From positions 1 through 55,243 of the forward strand of contig JAVBXP010000061.1 of NCBI GenBank assembly GCA_030824495.1: DNA of 55,243 bases. The letters run 5' to 3'. Position numbers and translations under genes: made by a program. Source of the DNA: a bacterium. GTDB taxonomy: Bacteria; Pseudomonadota; Alphaproteobacteria; Caulobacterales; Caulobacteraceae. A model generated the notes under the pieces. That model was given only the letters and a program-made list of their open reading frames with translations. It was not told the DNA's origin and searched no databases. Shown piece after piece: positions 8,996-20,235 of this stretch; the first letter of the stretch is position 1, and each line of letters opens with the position of its first letter.

Positions 8996-10201
8996 ATGCG
9001 ATGCGATCGGATCTGGGCGAACGCCCGTCTCGCCACGCTTTCCCCTGATCGGCCTGGGCTTGGCGAGATCATGGAAGGCCTCATCGCCAGCCAGGACGGC
9101 CAGATCGTCTATGCCGGCGACGCCGCTGAGGCCCCTCGATTCGAAGCGGCCGAGACCATCGACTGCCAAGGTCGCTGGATCACGCCGGGCCTCATCGACC
9201 CACACACCCATCTGATCTTCGGCGGCGACCGCGCCCGCGAGTTTGAACTGCGGCTGGCCGGCGCCTCCTATGAGGAGATCGCGCGGGCAGGCGGCGGCAT
9301 CGTCTCAACCATGACGGCGACGCGCGCGGCCAGCGAGGATGAACTCGTCGCCAGCGCCCTGCCCCGGCTCGACGCCCTGATCGCCGAGGGACTAACCACC
9401 ATCGAAGTGAAGTCCGGCTATGGCTTGTCGCTGGAGCACGAACTGAAGTCTCTGCGGGCCGCTCGGAAGCTCGGCCAACTGCGCCCGATCGGCGTCAAAA
9501 CGACCTTCCTAGGCGCCCATGCCCTTCCGCCCGAATATGCTGATAATTCTGACGCTTACATCGACGAAGTGTGCGAGCGGATGATCCCCGCGGTCGCCGC
9601 GGAAGGATTGGCCGACGCGGTGGACGCTTTCTGCGAGGGGATCGGCTTTACGCCCGATCAGACGCGCCGAGTGTTCGAGGTCTCCAAGGCGCATGGACTG
9701 CCGGTGAAGTTGCACGCCGAGCAGTTGTCGAACCTGCACGGCGCGGCGCTGGCCGCCGAGTTTGGCGCGCTATCGGCCGATCATCTGGAGCATGTGGACA
9801 TGGCCGGCGTCGCCGCCATGGCCAAGGCCGGCGTGGTCGCGACCCTGTTGCCGGGCGCCTACTACTTCGTACGCGAGACCAAGCTGCCGCCGATCGAGGA
9901 TCTGCGCGGGGCGGGCGTGCCGATCGCGCTGGCCACCGACTGCAATCCCGGCACCTCGCCGCTGACCTCGCTGCTGCTGACCATGAACATGGGCGCGACC
10001 CTGTTTCGCCTGACGGTCGATGAATGCCTCGCCGGCGTGACGCGGGAAGCCGCCCGCGCGCTCGGCATGCTGGCTCAGACCGGGACTTTGGAAGCCGGCA
10101 AGCGCTGCGATCTCGCCATCTGGGACATCGAGCGCCCGGCCGAACTTGTTTATCGCATGGGGTTCAATCCGCTCCATGCCCGCGTGTGGAGTGGACTATG
10201 A
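8996..10201 (+). CDS. hutI: Imidazolonepropionase
   Basis: It hydrolyses 4-imidazolone-5-propanoate to N-formimino-L-glutamate. From ATG 8996 the protein has 401 residues, as expected for HutI. This start has AAGGAGG six bases upstream, and the open frame further 5' only reads through the hut promoter and hutF. Amidohydrolase motifs: [19 protein letters not shown] near residues 66-84, the [10 protein letters not shown] metal His block, LEHVD, and [12 protein letters not shown] near the C-terminal metal Asp. First gene of the hutIHGUD operon. Its stop overlaps the hutH ATG by four bases. Confidence 0.96.
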   Translation: MRCDRIWANARLATLSPDRPGLGEIMEGLIASQDGQIVYAGDAAEAPRFEAAETIDCQGRWITPGLIDPHTHLIFGGDRAREFELRLAGASYEEIARAGGGIVSTMTATRAASEDELVASALPRLDALIAEGLTTIEVKSGYGLSLEHELKSLRAARKLGQLRPIGVKTTFLGAHALPPEYADNSDAYIDEVCERMIPAVAAEGLADAVDAFCEGIGFTPDQTRRVFEVSKAHGLPVKLHAEQLSNLHGAALAAEFGALSADHLEHVDMAGVAAMAKAGVVATLLPGAYYFVRETKLPPIEDLRGAGVPIALATDCNPGTSPLTSLLLTMNMGATLFRLTVDECLAGVTREAARALGMLAQTGTLEAGKRCDLAIWDIERPAELVYRMGFNPLHARVWSGL

Positions 10202-11730
10202 ACGACGTCGTGATGCGACCAGGCGAGGTCAGCCTCGCCGAGTGGCGCGCCATCTATCGCGGCGCCGGCGCCAAGCTTGATCCGGCCTCCGCGCCGGTGA
10301 TCGCGGCCAGCGCCGCGGCGGTCGAGCGCATCCTGGCCCGCGGCGAGCCGGTCTATGGGATCAACACCGGCTTTGGGAAGCTAGCCAGCGTCCGCATCGA
10401 GGCGGGCGATCTTGAGACCCTGCAACGTAATATCGTCCTGTCGCACGCCGCGGGCGTGGGCGAGCCCTCCCCCGTTCCGGTGATCCGCCTGATGCTAGCC
10501 TTGAAGCTGGCCAGTCTGGCGCAAGGCGCCTCGGGCGTGAGGCCGGCCACCGTCGCGCTGCTGGAAGCCATGCTGATGAAAGGCCTGACCCCGGTCGTTC
10601 CGGCTCAGGGATCCGTCGGCGCCTCGGGCGACCTCGCCCCGCTCGCCCACATGGCCGCGACCATGATCGGGGTCGGCGAGATCTTCGTCGGCGAAGCACG
10701 CCTTCCAGCCGCCCAGGCCCTGGCCCAAGCCGGTCTTTCGCCGGTGACGCTCGGTCCCAAGGAGGGCCTCGCCCTACTGAACGGCACCCAGTTCTCGACC
10801 GCCAACGCCCTGGCGGGCCTGTTCGAAGCCGAGGTTCTGTTCCGCACTGCGCTCGTCACCGGCGCGCTGTCGACCGAGGCGGCCAAGGGGTCGGACACAC
10901 CGTTCGATCCACGCATCCACGTGCTACGCCGCCATGCCGGCCAGATCGAAACCGCCGACGCCCTGCGCGGCCTCATGGCCGGCTCGGCGATCCGCGCCTC
11001 GCACCTGAAGGATGACGAGCGCGTTCAAGACCCCTACTGCCTGCGCTGCCAGCCGCAGGTGATGGGCGCGGCGCTGGACGTCCTGCGCCAGGCGGCGACG
11101 ACGCTGGGGACCGAGGCCAACGGCGTCACCGACAACCCGCTGATCTTCCCGGAAACCGACGAAGCCCTGTCCGGCGGCAACTTCCACGCCGAGCCGGTGG
11201 CCTTCGCCGCCGATATGATCGCCCTGACGGTCTGTGAGATCGGCTCGCTGGCCGAGCGGCGGATCGCCATGCTGGTTGATCCCGCGCTCTCGGGCCTACC
11301 GGCGTTCCTGACGCCCAAGCCCGGCCTCAACTCCGGCTTCATGATCCCGCAGGTCACGGCCGCCGCCCTGGTGTCGGAGAACAAGCAGCGCGCCTATCCG
11401 GCCAGCGTCGACTCGATCCCGACCTCGGCCAACCAGGAAGACCACGTCTCGATGGCCGCCCATGGCGCGCGCCGATTGCTGGCGATGGTGGAGAACGCCA
11501 CCGCGGTGATCGGCATCGAACTGCTGGCCGCCGCCCAGGGCTGCGACTTCCACGCGCCCCTGACCTCCAGCCCGGCGCTGGAATCGGTGCGCGCCCTGCT
11601 GCGCGCCCAGGTCCCGCACCTGACCGACGACCGTCACTTCCACCCCGATATCGAAGCGGCCAACCTGCTGGTGCGTTCCGGCGCGGTCTGCGACGCGGCC
11701 GACGGCGCCGCCCTGCCCGGCGTCGCGTGA
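10198..11730 (+). CDS. hutH: Histidine ammonia-lyase
   Basis: It deaminates histidine to trans-urocanate using the autocatalytic MIO group. From ATG 10198 there are 510 residues. The MIO tripeptide Ala-Ser-Gly is at 142-144 in [14 protein letters not shown], the active-site Tyr is in VYGINTGFG (52-60), and [21 protein letters not shown] and the C-terminal [15 protein letters not shown] block are all present. The ATGA overlap with hutI supports this start over the longer open frame. Its product urocanate is both the HutU substrate and the usual HutC inducer. Confidence 0.97.
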   Translation: MNDVVMRPGEVSLAEWRAIYRGAGAKLDPASAPVIAASAAAVERILARGEPVYGINTGFGKLASVRIEAGDLETLQRNIVLSHAAGVGEPSPVPVIRLMLALKLASLAQGASGVRPATVALLEAMLMKGLTPVVPAQGSVGASGDLAPLAHMAATMIGVGEIFVGEARLPAAQALAQAGLSPVTLGPKEGLALLNGTQFSTANALAGLFEAEVLFRTALVTGALSTEAAKGSDTPFDPRIHVLRRHAGQIETADALRGLMAGSAIRASHLKDDERVQDPYCLRCQPQVMGAALDVLRQAATTLGTEANGVTDNPLIFPETDEALSGGNFHAEPVAFAADMIALTVCEIGSLAERRIAMLVDPALSGLPAFLTPKPGLNSGFMIPQVTAAALVSENKQRAYPASVDSIPTSANQEDHVSMAAHGARRLLAMVENATAVIGIELLAAAQGCDFHAPLTSSPALESVRALLRAQVPHLTDDRHFHPDIEAANLLVRSGAVCDAADGAALPGVA

Positions 11731-12539
11731 TGGACTGGCTGGAGGTGCATCGCGGCGACGCGCCGCTGGTGCTCAGCTTCCCACACACGGGAACCGAGCT
11801 CCCCGCAGACGTCGAGGCGCAGTTGGTCTCGCCCTGGCTAGCCCGCAAGGACGCCGACTGGTGGATCCACCGACTTTACGGCTTCGCCCGCGAGATAGGC
11901 GCCACCACCGTGCGTACCGCGATCAGCCGCAGCGTCATCGACGTGAACCGCGATCCCTCCGGCGCCTCGCTCTATCCAGGCCAAGCGACCACCGAGCTTT
12001 GTCCGACCACAACCTTCGACGGCGAGCCGCTCTATCTGGGCGGCGAGCCGAACGAGGCCGAGATTACCCGTCGCCGGAAAACCTATTTCGAGCCCTATCA
12101 CGCCGCTCTCGCCGCGGAGCTGAAACGGCTGCGCGAGATCCACGGCAAGGTCGTGCTCTATGAGGCCCATTCGATCCGCTCGGTGATCCCGCGCCTGTTC
12201 GACGGGCCGCTGCCCAACTTCAATCTCGGCACCAATTCAGGGACCAGCTGTGACGAAGCCCTGACCAGCGCGGTCGAGGCCGCCTGCGACGCCAGTTCGT
12301 TCAGCCGCGTGACCAACGGCCGCTTCAAGGGCGGCTGGACGACCCGCCACTACGGGCGGCCCGAAGAGGGCGTCCACGCGATCCAGATGGAACTGGCGTG
12401 CCGCGGCTACATGGACGACCCCCCGGCAGCGCCCACGCCAGCCACCTGGCCCACCCCCTACTCCGAAATCCAAGCCGCGCCGATGCGCGCGGCCCTCACC
12501 GATGTCCTGAAGGCGTGCCTCGCCTTCGCCAAAGCCTGA
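11730..12539 (+). CDS. hutG: N-formylglutamate amidohydrolase
   Basis: It removes formate from N-formyl-L-glutamate, completing histidine breakdown to glutamate in the HutF/HutG branch. The protein is 269 residues, with family motifs [46 protein letters not shown] and the metal-site region [12 protein letters not shown], then a C-terminal [17 protein letters not shown] at 11727 or the ATG at 11730 can start it; both overlap the hutH stop. No good Shine-Dalgarno sequence is seen, so it is probably translated by coupling. Confidence 0.94.
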   Translation: MDWLEVHRGDAPLVLSFPHTGTELPADVEAQLVSPWLARKDADWWIHRLYGFAREIGATTVRTAISRSVIDVNRDPSGASLYPGQATTELCPTTTFDGEPLYLGGEPNEAEITRRRKTYFEPYHAALAAELKRLREIHGKVVLYEAHSIRSVIPRLFDGPLPNFNLGTNSGTSCDEALTSAVEAACDASSFSRVTNGRFKGGWTTRHYGRPEEGVHAIQMELACRGYMDDPPAAPTPATWPTPYSEIQAAPMRAALTDVLKACLAFAKA

Positions 12540-12547
12540 GCCATTCC

Positions 12548-14214
<1,667 letters not shown>

Positions 14215-14215
<1 letters not shown>

Positions 14216-14757
14216 TGCGGATCCTGCGCGCGGTCAATCGCACGCCCATGCCGTGGAAGAACGGCGGCGGGGTGACGCGGGAGGTCGCGATCTGGCCGCC
14301 GACCGCCGCCCTGGACGCTTTCGACTGGCGCATCAGCATTGCAGACGTTGCGCAAGGCGGACCGTTCTCGGTCTTTCCCGGCGTCGAAAGGGTACTAACG
14401 GTCATCCAGGGGGCCGGACTTGAGCTGGCCGTAGAAGGTCTGGCGACCGTTACACTCGACGCCGCAGCTCCCCCCTTCGCCTTCCCCGGCGACGCGGCCT
14501 GCGCCGCGGAACTTCACGACGGGCCGATCCGGGACCTGAACCTGATGGTTCGCCGCGGCGTCTGCACCGTCCGTGTCAGGCGTCTGGACGGCCCCAACGC
14601 CTTCGAGTGCAGGGCCCAAGCGACATTCGTCCTGGCGGTGGAGTCGGTGGCTTTGAACGGCGAGCATCTCGAGGCCGAGGACGGCGCGCTGGTCGAACGC
14701 GGCGCGCGGCTCAGCCTCGGCGCCGGCCGCGCGATCCTGGCGGAGATCGACGCCTAG
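14215..14757 (+). CDS. hutD: HutD family protein
   Basis: A 180-residue cupin-like protein of the HutD family, which accompanies hut operons. Family hallmarks are the N-terminal RTPMPWKNGGGVTREVAIWP, DWRISIADVAQGGPFSVFPGVERVLTVI and RDLNLMVRRG. HutD has no established enzymatic reaction. It has been proposed to bind a pathway intermediate and limit hut operon expression. Last gene of the hutIHGUD transcript, one-base overlap with hutU. Its stop codon lies inside a hairpin with the convergent FKBP gene stop. Confidence 0.93.
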
Positions 14758-14773
14758 GGCTCCCGGCCCTAGG
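14753..14773. terminator. Bidirectional hairpin holding both stop codons
   Basis: CCTAGGGC / loop TCCCG / GCCCTAGG forms an 8-bp perfect stem between the convergent hutD and FKBP genes. Each arm contains the TAG stop of one of them. No T-tract follows on either strand, so it is a hairpin end or 3'-end stabiliser rather than a textbook intrinsic terminator. Confidence 0.55.
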
Positions 14774-15224
14774 AGGCCGGAGCGTCGGTGACTTCCAGCA
14801 GTTCGATGCGGAACACCATCGCCGTATTGCCGGGAATGATGTCCTTACCGGCCGCGCCATAGGCGTACTCCGGCGGCAGATAGATCTCCCACTCATCGCC
14901 CGGGCGCATCATCGGAACCACGGTCGTCCAGCCGGGGATCAGGCGCCCAAGCGGGAAGCTGACCGCGCCATCGGGTTCGTCCTTCGAGGAATCGAACACC
15001 TTGCCGTCGATGAAGCTGCCCACGTAGCGGACCTTGACGGTCGAGGACCGTTGCGGATGAACGCCGTCGGCCGGCCCCGACTTCAACACCTTGTACTGGA
15101 TGCCGGGAATGGTCTTCACGCCGGGAGCCTTGGCGTTTCGAGCAAAGAAGGCGGCGTTCGCGTCCTTGGCGGCGGCTGGACCGGCCAGCGCCAGGGCCAT
15201 GATGATTCCGACTGCGACTCGCAT
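14769..15224 (-). CDS. Exported FKBP-type peptidyl-prolyl cis-trans isomerase
   Basis: A 151-residue protein from ATG 15224, chosen because GGAGG stands six bases upstream and the result begins with a clean signal peptide (MRVAVGIIMALALAGPAAAKDA, cleavage after AAA). An FKBP fold follows at about 40-148: VKVRYVGSFIDGKVFDSS, LIPGWTTVVPMMRPGDEWEIYLPPEYAYG and NTAMVFRIELLEV, with the drug/substrate-pocket aromatics and the Tyr-Gly pair kept. It should speed proline isomerization of periplasmic proteins. It is a single gene, convergent with hutD and unrelated to it in function. Confidence 0.94.
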   Translation of the reverse strand: MRVAVGIIMALALAGPAAAKDANAAFFARNAKAPGVKTIPGIQYKVLKSGPADGVHPQRSSTVKVRYVGSFIDGKVFDSSKDEPDGAVSFPLGRLIPGWTTVVPMMRPGDEWEIYLPPEYAYGAAGKDIIPGNTAMVFRIELLEVTDAPAS

Positions 15225-15253
15225 ACCAACCTCCGCTGTTCGCCCCACCTATA

Positions 15254-16726
15254 TCAGGGCCGCACGAAGTTCCGCACGGCCTCGCTAAGAGCCGTGTGGT
15301 TGGCTGGATCGGTGAACACCGAGTGGCCGCCGTTGAAGTATGCCGCGGTCAGTCGCTCGCCCGGGACGCCAGCCTGATCCAGCGCGTAGCGCCCGCTATA
15401 GGCCGGTGTGGTGATGTCGAAATAGCCCGCCGCCCAGAACAGCCGCAGCTTGGGGTTCTGCTGCATGGCGTCGCCGATCTTGGCGTTCACGTCGGTCATG
15501 CCTTCGTGGTCCCAGGCGCTGTTCACGTCGAGATTGAGCGCGTTGTAGGTCTCCGCCGTGCGGAACTTCAGGTGCTCCTGATAGTAGGAATCGACCGCCG
15601 AGAGACCGCGCTTCGAGGGCGCGACCACGCCAGTCGCCGTCGGTGACGCTCCACGCGGCTCGGCGTAGTTCATTCCCGGATCGTCATAGGGCGGGCGCTG
15701 GGCCGGCGCGTCGAACGGCCGGGTCGCACGGCCGTCGAGCTGGCCGATCCGCACGCCCTGGTCCTTCAGGAGGTTGAACATGAAGTCCTCCTTGGAAAGC
15801 CGCAGGTCCTTGGCCTCAATGAACTCCGCCGGCAGCCCTATCAGGGCCGACATGTTCTGGGCGGTCGCGCGCTTTTCGGCCGGCGTCAGGCTCGCGCCCT
15901 TGATCAGGGCGGTGACGTATTCGCCCCGCGCGAAAGCGACCCCTTCATCATAGACCTGCGTCACCGAGCGCCCGGCCCGGTCGATACGCTGGTGATGCCA
16001 TGCGCTGGTCGCGAAGGCCGGCAGGCTGGTGACATAGGGCATCTCATGACCCGGCGGATTGCCGACCAGGGCGAAGAGCAGGATGCCGTCGAGGTTCAGG
16101 TCCTGGCCGATCCCGGCCACCAGCGCCGCGCGCGTGGTGCCGTAACTCTGTCCCAGCATATAGCGCGGAGAAGCTTGGCGGCCGTTCGCCTTCAGCCAAT
16201 CGGCAATGATGGTCTTGACCGCCTGTGCGTCGCCCGTGCGGCTCCAGAACGCTTGCCCGTCGTGGCCCGGCAGCGGGCGGCTGTAGCCGGTGCCGACCGG
16301 GTCGATGAACACCAGATCCACGGCGTCCAACGGGCTGTCGGGGTTGTCGACCATGCGCTGGGCCGCGCCCTCACCTTCCCGCTTCTTGGGCCCGAAGGCG
16401 CCGAAGTGCAGCGGCGTCGTCGAGGCGCCGGGCCCGCCGTTGAACAGGAAGAGGACAGGCCGCGTGGCCTTGTCCTTGTTATCAGTCCGCACATAGGCGG
16501 TCGTCACGACCGAAGCGGCGGACGCTCCGGCGGCGTCCTTCAGGAAGGTCTCGGCGACGATGGCGTCGTATTTCACCTTCTGGCCGTTGAAGGTCCCGGC
16601 ATGCTGGGTGATCGCCACCACCGGCGCTCGAGGCGCGGTGACGGCAGGCGGAGCCGCCTGGGCCAGGGCTGCGATGGGCGCGCTCAGCAGCAGGCTGGCG
16701 CTCAACAACAAGACCGATTTACGCAT
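15254..16726 (-). CDS. S10 family serine carboxypeptidase-like protein (first copy)
   Basis: An exported alpha/beta-hydrolase of 490 residues with a signal peptide (MRKSVLLLSASLLLSAPIAALAQ). The S10 motifs are the FNGGPGAST oxyanion region at 95-103, the nucleophile Ser194 in GQSYGTTRA, a C-terminal Asp region (FWAAGYFDITTP) and His in NGGHSVFTDP. It should cleave C-terminal residues from peptides in the periplasm; exact specificity is not known for these bacterial members. ATG 16726 is preferred because GGTGGGG lies seven bases upstream; ATG 16732 is possible. It diverges from a second S10 gene. Both promoters share one palindrome, with this gene's A-rich element at 16771-16789. Confidence 0.92.
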   Translation of the reverse strand: MRKSVLLLSASLLLSAPIAALAQAAPPAVTAPRAPVVAITQHAGTFNGQKVKYDAIVAETFLKDAAGASAASVVTTAYVRTDNKDKATRPVLFLFNGGPGASTTPLHFGAFGPKKREGEGAAQRMVDNPDSPLDAVDLVFIDPVGTGYSRPLPGHDGQAFWSRTGDAQAVKTIIADWLKANGRQASPRYMLGQSYGTTRAALVAGIGQDLNLDGILLFALVGNPPGHEMPYVTSLPAFATSAWHHQRIDRAGRSVTQVYDEGVAFARGEYVTALIKGASLTPAEKRATAQNMSALIGLPAEFIEAKDLRLSKEDFMFNLLKDQGVRIGQLDGRATRPFDAPAQRPPYDDPGMNYAEPRGASPTATGVVAPSKRGLSAVDSYYQEHLKFRTAETYNALNLDVNSAWDHEGMTDVNAKIGDAMQQNPKLRLFWAAGYFDITTPAYSGRYALDQAGVPGERLTAAYFNGGHSVFTDPANHTALSEAVRNFVRP

Positions 16727-16770
16727 CGTCATTCCCCACCCTGAAGCCAGGTCAGAATAGCCTGGGCGGC

Positions 16771-16789
16771 GAGAAATTCTTTGCGTTCT
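16771..16789 (-). promoter_or_regulatory. A-rich 19-bp element before S10 gene 1
   Basis: AGAACGCAAAGAATTTCTC on the minus strand, centred 39 bp from the palindrome at 16813-16825 and 54 bp before the start codon. It matches five other copies in the island at the AAGAA core and flanking positions. Confidence 0.65.
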
Positions 16790-16812
16790 GGGAGAGCGAC
16801 GCCGGTTTCCAA

Positions 16813-16825
16813 ACATTGTCGATGC
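16813..16825. promoter_or_regulatory. Palindrome ACAT-N5-ATGC shared by the divergent S10 genes
   Basis: ACATTGTCGATGC, centre 16819. It lies 70 bp from the A-rich element on the plus side and 39 bp from the one on the minus side, and is a member of the five-site palindrome family in this island. The likely role is an operator for a dimeric regulator acting on both genes. Confidence 0.7.
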
Positions 16826-16879
16826 AGACAGCTTTCCGCAGCCGCATAAATCAGACGGCAAGCCTCGCGCCTGCCCCGA

Positions 16880-16898
16880 AGAACGACAAGAAAATCCG
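16880..16898 (+). promoter_or_regulatory. A-rich 19-bp element before S10 gene 2
   Basis: AGAACGACAAGAAAATCCG, centred exactly 70 bp downstream of the palindrome at 16819 and 70 bp before the start codon. It differs at only two of 19 positions from the element before the second M61 gene (29174-29192). Confidence 0.7.
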
Positions 16899-16958
16899 GC
16901 CGCGCCGCCTCAATCTGGCGTTCGTCGGAGGGCGACGCGCCTGCAACGGAGACTGACG

Positions 16959-18443
16959 ATGAAAGCGACTTTGCTGGCGCTGGCCCTGCTGATCGCGGGC
17001 GCCTCCCAAGCCTACGCCCAAGCCCCGGCCGTCTCGGCGCAAGCCCCAACATCACGAGCCTTCGTCACCCAGCACTCTGGCGTCTTCAACGGCCAGACCG
17101 TGAATTACGTGGCGACGGTCGGGGAGACAGTGCTCAAGGACAAGGACGGTGTTCCGACCATCAGCTTCATGACCACCGCCTATGTCCGTGAAGGCGCGGA
17201 GGGCCAGGCCGCGCGGCCGGTCATCTTCCTGTTCAACGGCGGTCCCAGCTCCGCCTCGTCGTGGCTGCATATGGGCGCCTTTGGCCCCAAGCGGATCACC
17301 GTCCCGCAGGACGTGGGCGCGCCCGTGCCGAAGCCTTACGTCTTGCAGGACAATCCCTACACGCTGCTCGACGTGGCCGATCTGGTCTTCATCGACCCGG
17401 CCGAGACCGGCTTCACCCGCGTGCTGCCGGGCGGCAAGCGCGCCGACTTCTACACCGCCTATGGCGACGCCAAGTCCGTAGCCGGGTTCGTCGAGGCCTG
17501 GATCAAGGCGAACGGCCGGGAAGCCTCGCCAAAGTATGTGCTGGGTGAGAGCTACGGCACGATCCGCGCCGCCTTGATGGCCGGCGAACTGGCCAAGACC
17601 ATGCCGCTCGACGGTGTGGTGCTGATGGGCCAGGCGACCAACATGATCGAGACCAGCCAACGCACCAGCAATGTGATGGCCTATGCCGCGAACCTGCCGG
17701 CCCTGGCGGCCATCGCCGCCTATCACGGCCGCGCGGACATGGGCGGCAAGAGCATGGCGGCCTTCATCGACGAGGCCTACGCCTATGGAATGGGGGAGTA
17801 CCTCAGCGCCCTTGCGAAGGGCGCGAACCTATCGCAGTCAGACCGCGAGCAGGTCGCCGCGCGGTTGCAGGCGATGACCGGGATCAGCGCCGACTACTAT
17901 CTGGCAAACCGCCTGGTGATCACCAAGGTCGCCTTCGCCACCGAGCTGCTGAAGGACAAGGGGCTGATGCTGGCGACCTATGACGCCCGCTACACGGGCC
18001 CGGCGCCGAAAGCCGGCGAGCGGCCGGTCGATCCGTTCGCCAAGGTGGGCGACATGGTCGCGCCGCTACTGTCCGAGCATCTGACGCAGAACCTGGCGGT
18101 GACCCTGCCGATGAGCGAGTATCGTCCATTCGCGCCCGATACTCGGGGATGGCTCTACAACCCGACCAGCGGGGCCGGCGGTCCGTTCAACGATTACGAC
18201 TATCCGGCCATGATCGGTGAGGCCTTCGCCGCCAATCCGAAGTTCCGCCTGATGGTCGGAACGGGGATCTACGACCTAACCACCACCGTTGGTCCCGCGC
18301 GCTACCTCGCGGCCCAGGGCTATTTCCCGGCGGACCGGATCTCGCAAAAGACCTATGAGGGCGGCCACATGGCCTACACCAACGAGGCGGCGCTGGAGGC
18401 TTTCACCAGCGACGTCCGTGCGTTCGTGACACCGCGCCCCTAG
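16959..18443 (+). CDS. S10 family serine carboxypeptidase-like protein (second copy)
   Basis: A 494-residue exported serine peptidase homologue with signal peptide MKATLLALALLIAGASQAYA. The S10 motifs are FNGGPSSASSW at 92-102, the nucleophile Ser198 in GESYGTIRA, FRLMVGTGIYDLTT near the catalytic Asp and EGGHMAYTNE with the His. It is a clear paralogue of the divergent neighbour (shared segments around FIDP...TG and WIKANGR.ASP.Y.LG.SYGT), so the pair arose by duplication and inversion or by ancient divergence. It ends by sharing a CTAG palindrome with the convergent M61 gene, each strand reading its own TAG stop there. Confidence 0.92.
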   Translation: MKATLLALALLIAGASQAYAQAPAVSAQAPTSRAFVTQHSGVFNGQTVNYVATVGETVLKDKDGVPTISFMTTAYVREGAEGQAARPVIFLFNGGPSSASSWLHMGAFGPKRITVPQDVGAPVPKPYVLQDNPYTLLDVADLVFIDPAETGFTRVLPGGKRADFYTAYGDAKSVAGFVEAWIKANGREASPKYVLGESYGTIRAALMAGELAKTMPLDGVVLMGQATNMIETSQRTSNVMAYAANLPALAAIAAYHGRADMGGKSMAAFIDEAYAYGMGEYLSALAKGANLSQSDREQVAARLQAMTGISADYYLANRLVITKVAFATELLKDKGLMLATYDARYTGPAPKAGERPVDPFAKVGDMVAPLLSEHLTQNLAVTLPMSEYRPFAPDTRGWLYNPTSGAGGPFNDYDYPAMIGEAFAANPKFRLMVGTGIYDLTTTVGPARYLAAQGYFPADRISQKTYEGGHMAYTNEAALEAFTSDVRAFVTPRP

Positions 18444-20167
18444 AACTTGCAAGCGGCGTCGGAGACACCTTCGACCCGCTTCCACTGCGGAACCTCGACG
18501 CTCTTGCCGCGCGGCAGATAGGTGATCGCGAGGGCCTTGCCGTCGCGGCGAACCTGCCACGTCACGGTCAGATTCTGGTCGGACTGAACGTTGTCGAGGC
18601 CGACCGGCTTGAGGATCTCATCGCCGTTGCGTAGGCCCGCCTTGTCGGCGGCCGAGCCTGGAACCAAGCCCTCAACGATCCGCATGGGCTTGACGAGGCT
18701 CTTGCCCGCGAAGCCGAGTTCGAACTGGCGAAGGGTGGTGGTCGAAGCGGTGAAGCATGGACCGAAGGCGCCGCCCGATGGACGCTGCACCGCGCCAGCC
18801 AGCATGGCCTCGAAATCGGTCTTGGCGACCGGGCCAAGTTCGGCGGTGATCAATTCCAGCCAGGTTTCCTGCGTCGTCTCCACGCCGGCCCGCTTTGCAT
18901 CGATCAGCTTCTGCATGATGTCGTCGAGCGAGCGTTTGCCGCCGGAAGCCTTGCGGATCTTCTCGTCGACCACCGCCATGTACATCGAGCCCCGGTCATA
19001 GGGCAGGACGCGGACGAGGGTTTCCTCCCAGAACCGCCCGGCAATCTGGTCGTTGGGCGTGTCGATCAGGGCGTTGGAATAGTAGCGGCCAGCCGTCTCG
19101 TTTAGATCATCCAGGAAGGCGTCGGAGCCGATCAGCCCCGCACGCCACGGCAGCAGGCGAGCGTAGTAGACCGCGATCCCTTCGCCAAACCACTGAGTGT
19201 CGCTGGTCCGGGAGCTATGGGCGCCTAGCGTCGGCGCCCAGGTGTGCAGCATCTCGTGAGCCAGGGTGAGCTTCATGCTCTCGGCCGTCGTCTTGTCGTC
19301 ATAGGTGGCGACGAAGGAGTTGGTTAGGGCCACGCCGCCGCCAGGATTGACCGGATTGAAGCGGAGGAAGACGCGGTAGGGCAGCTCGCCGCCACCCTTG
19401 AAGTTGACGTCGTACCAGGCGTGCAGCTCCTCGGTCCAAGCCATCACCGCCGCAGTGTCGGCGGGAGCTCCGGCCAGCCATGCCGAGGAAAAGCCGCTGG
19501 TCCGCAGCTGGGTCGGATGACGGTACATCGGGCCAGCCATGAAGAAGGCCGAGGCCAGCCGATCAGCCGAACCGGGGGGCAATTCGACGTCGCCGTCGCC
19601 GAAGCTGGAGGTCCCGGTCGCGCCCTTGCCCATCGCGGCCAGGTCCCAGCGGACCGCCAGGCGATAGGGTTTGGTCGTCACAGGTTGCACCAGGAAGATG
19701 CTGCCCGCACCTGACAGCCCACCGCCCTCGGTGCGCAGGCCGAAGGGGGGGCCCGAGCCCCGGATCGGCGGCGCATTGTCGGTCGGCGCGCGGTAACGAA
19801 CGGTCAGGTCGCCGACCACCGGCCGACCGGCGATCCATTGACGAATTTCGACCGGCGAGCCGGCGCCCTGGTCCTGGACCGTCAAGGGCACAGCGCCTTG
19901 GGCGTCCACGACCTCGAAGCCAGTCATCGTCTTGGCGACGCCCTCGACATTGGCCACCACCACCGGCAGCGCCAGCAGCGGCGCGCCCGCAGGCGTGTCG
20001 GCGGCGGGAATCTTGGCCACGATGTCCACAAAGGCCACATGCCCCTGCGCGTCCGCCGCGCCGGGTTTCAGGGTGACGTCCAGCAACGGCGCGGCCTGCG
20101 CCAAGGTGGCGTTGGCGCTCACCAGAGCGGCCAAGCTCACGGCCATCGCCAAGGTCTGTCTGATCAT
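18440..20167 (-). CDS. M61 family metallopeptidase with PDZ domain (first copy)
   Basis: A 575-residue exported protein with a signal peptide (about 1-24) and the M61 N-terminal beta domain. The zinc site is HEMLHTW at 304-310, with the third ligand Glu329 in WFGEGIAVYY. A C-terminal PDZ-like domain occupies about 500-560 (RIVEGLVPGSAADKAGLRNGDEIL). M61 enzymes are glycyl-aminopeptidase-like; preference for N-terminal Gly/Ala is family knowledge only. A second, clearly related gene lies at 29248. It starts 68 bp after the OCD gene upstream, separated by a hairpin, so it may have its own promoter. Confidence 0.92.
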   Translation of the reverse strand: MIRQTLAMAVSLAALVSANATLAQAAPLLDVTLKPGAADAQGHVAFVDIVAKIPAADTPAGAPLLALPVVVANVEGVAKTMTGFEVVDAQGAVPLTVQDQGAGSPVEIRQWIAGRPVVGDLTVRYRAPTDNAPPIRGSGPPFGLRTEGGGLSGAGSIFLVQPVTTKPYRLAVRWDLAAMGKGATGTSSFGDGDVELPPGSADRLASAFFMAGPMYRHPTQLRTSGFSSAWLAGAPADTAAVMAWTEELHAWYDVNFKGGGELPYRVFLRFNPVNPGGGVALTNSFVATYDDKTTAESMKLTLAHEMLHTWAPTLGAHSSRTSDTQWFGEGIAVYYARLLPWRAGLIGSDAFLDDLNETAGRYYSNALIDTPNDQIAGRFWEETLVRVLPYDRGSMYMAVVDEKIRKASGGKRSLDDIMQKLIDAKRAGVETTQETWLELITAELGPVAKTDFEAMLAGAVQRPSGGAFGPCFTASTTTLRQFELGFAGKSLVKPMRIVEGLVPGSAADKAGLRNGDEILKPVGLDNVQSDQNLTVTWQVRRDGKALAITYLPRGKSVEVPQWKRVEGVSDAACKF

Positions 20168-20207
20168 CTGTCGCCCCCAAAACTGGACTGAAATCTAGAG
20201 CTGTGCC

Positions 20208-20226
20208 GACGCACGTTCCGTGCGTC
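20208..20226. promoter_or_regulatory. Hairpin/palindrome between OCD gene and M61 gene 1
   Basis: GACGCACG / TTC / CGTGCGTC, an 8-bp perfect stem without a T-tract. Its central 13 bases, GCAC-GTTCC-GTGC (20211-20223), are the same as the M1 promoter palindrome GCAT-GTTCC-ATGC except for two symmetric T-to-C/A-to-G changes. It may be a terminator for the upstream operon, a degenerate operator for the M61 gene, or both. The partner A-rich element is absent here. Confidence 0.5.
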
Positions 20227-20235
20227 TTGCGCCGC

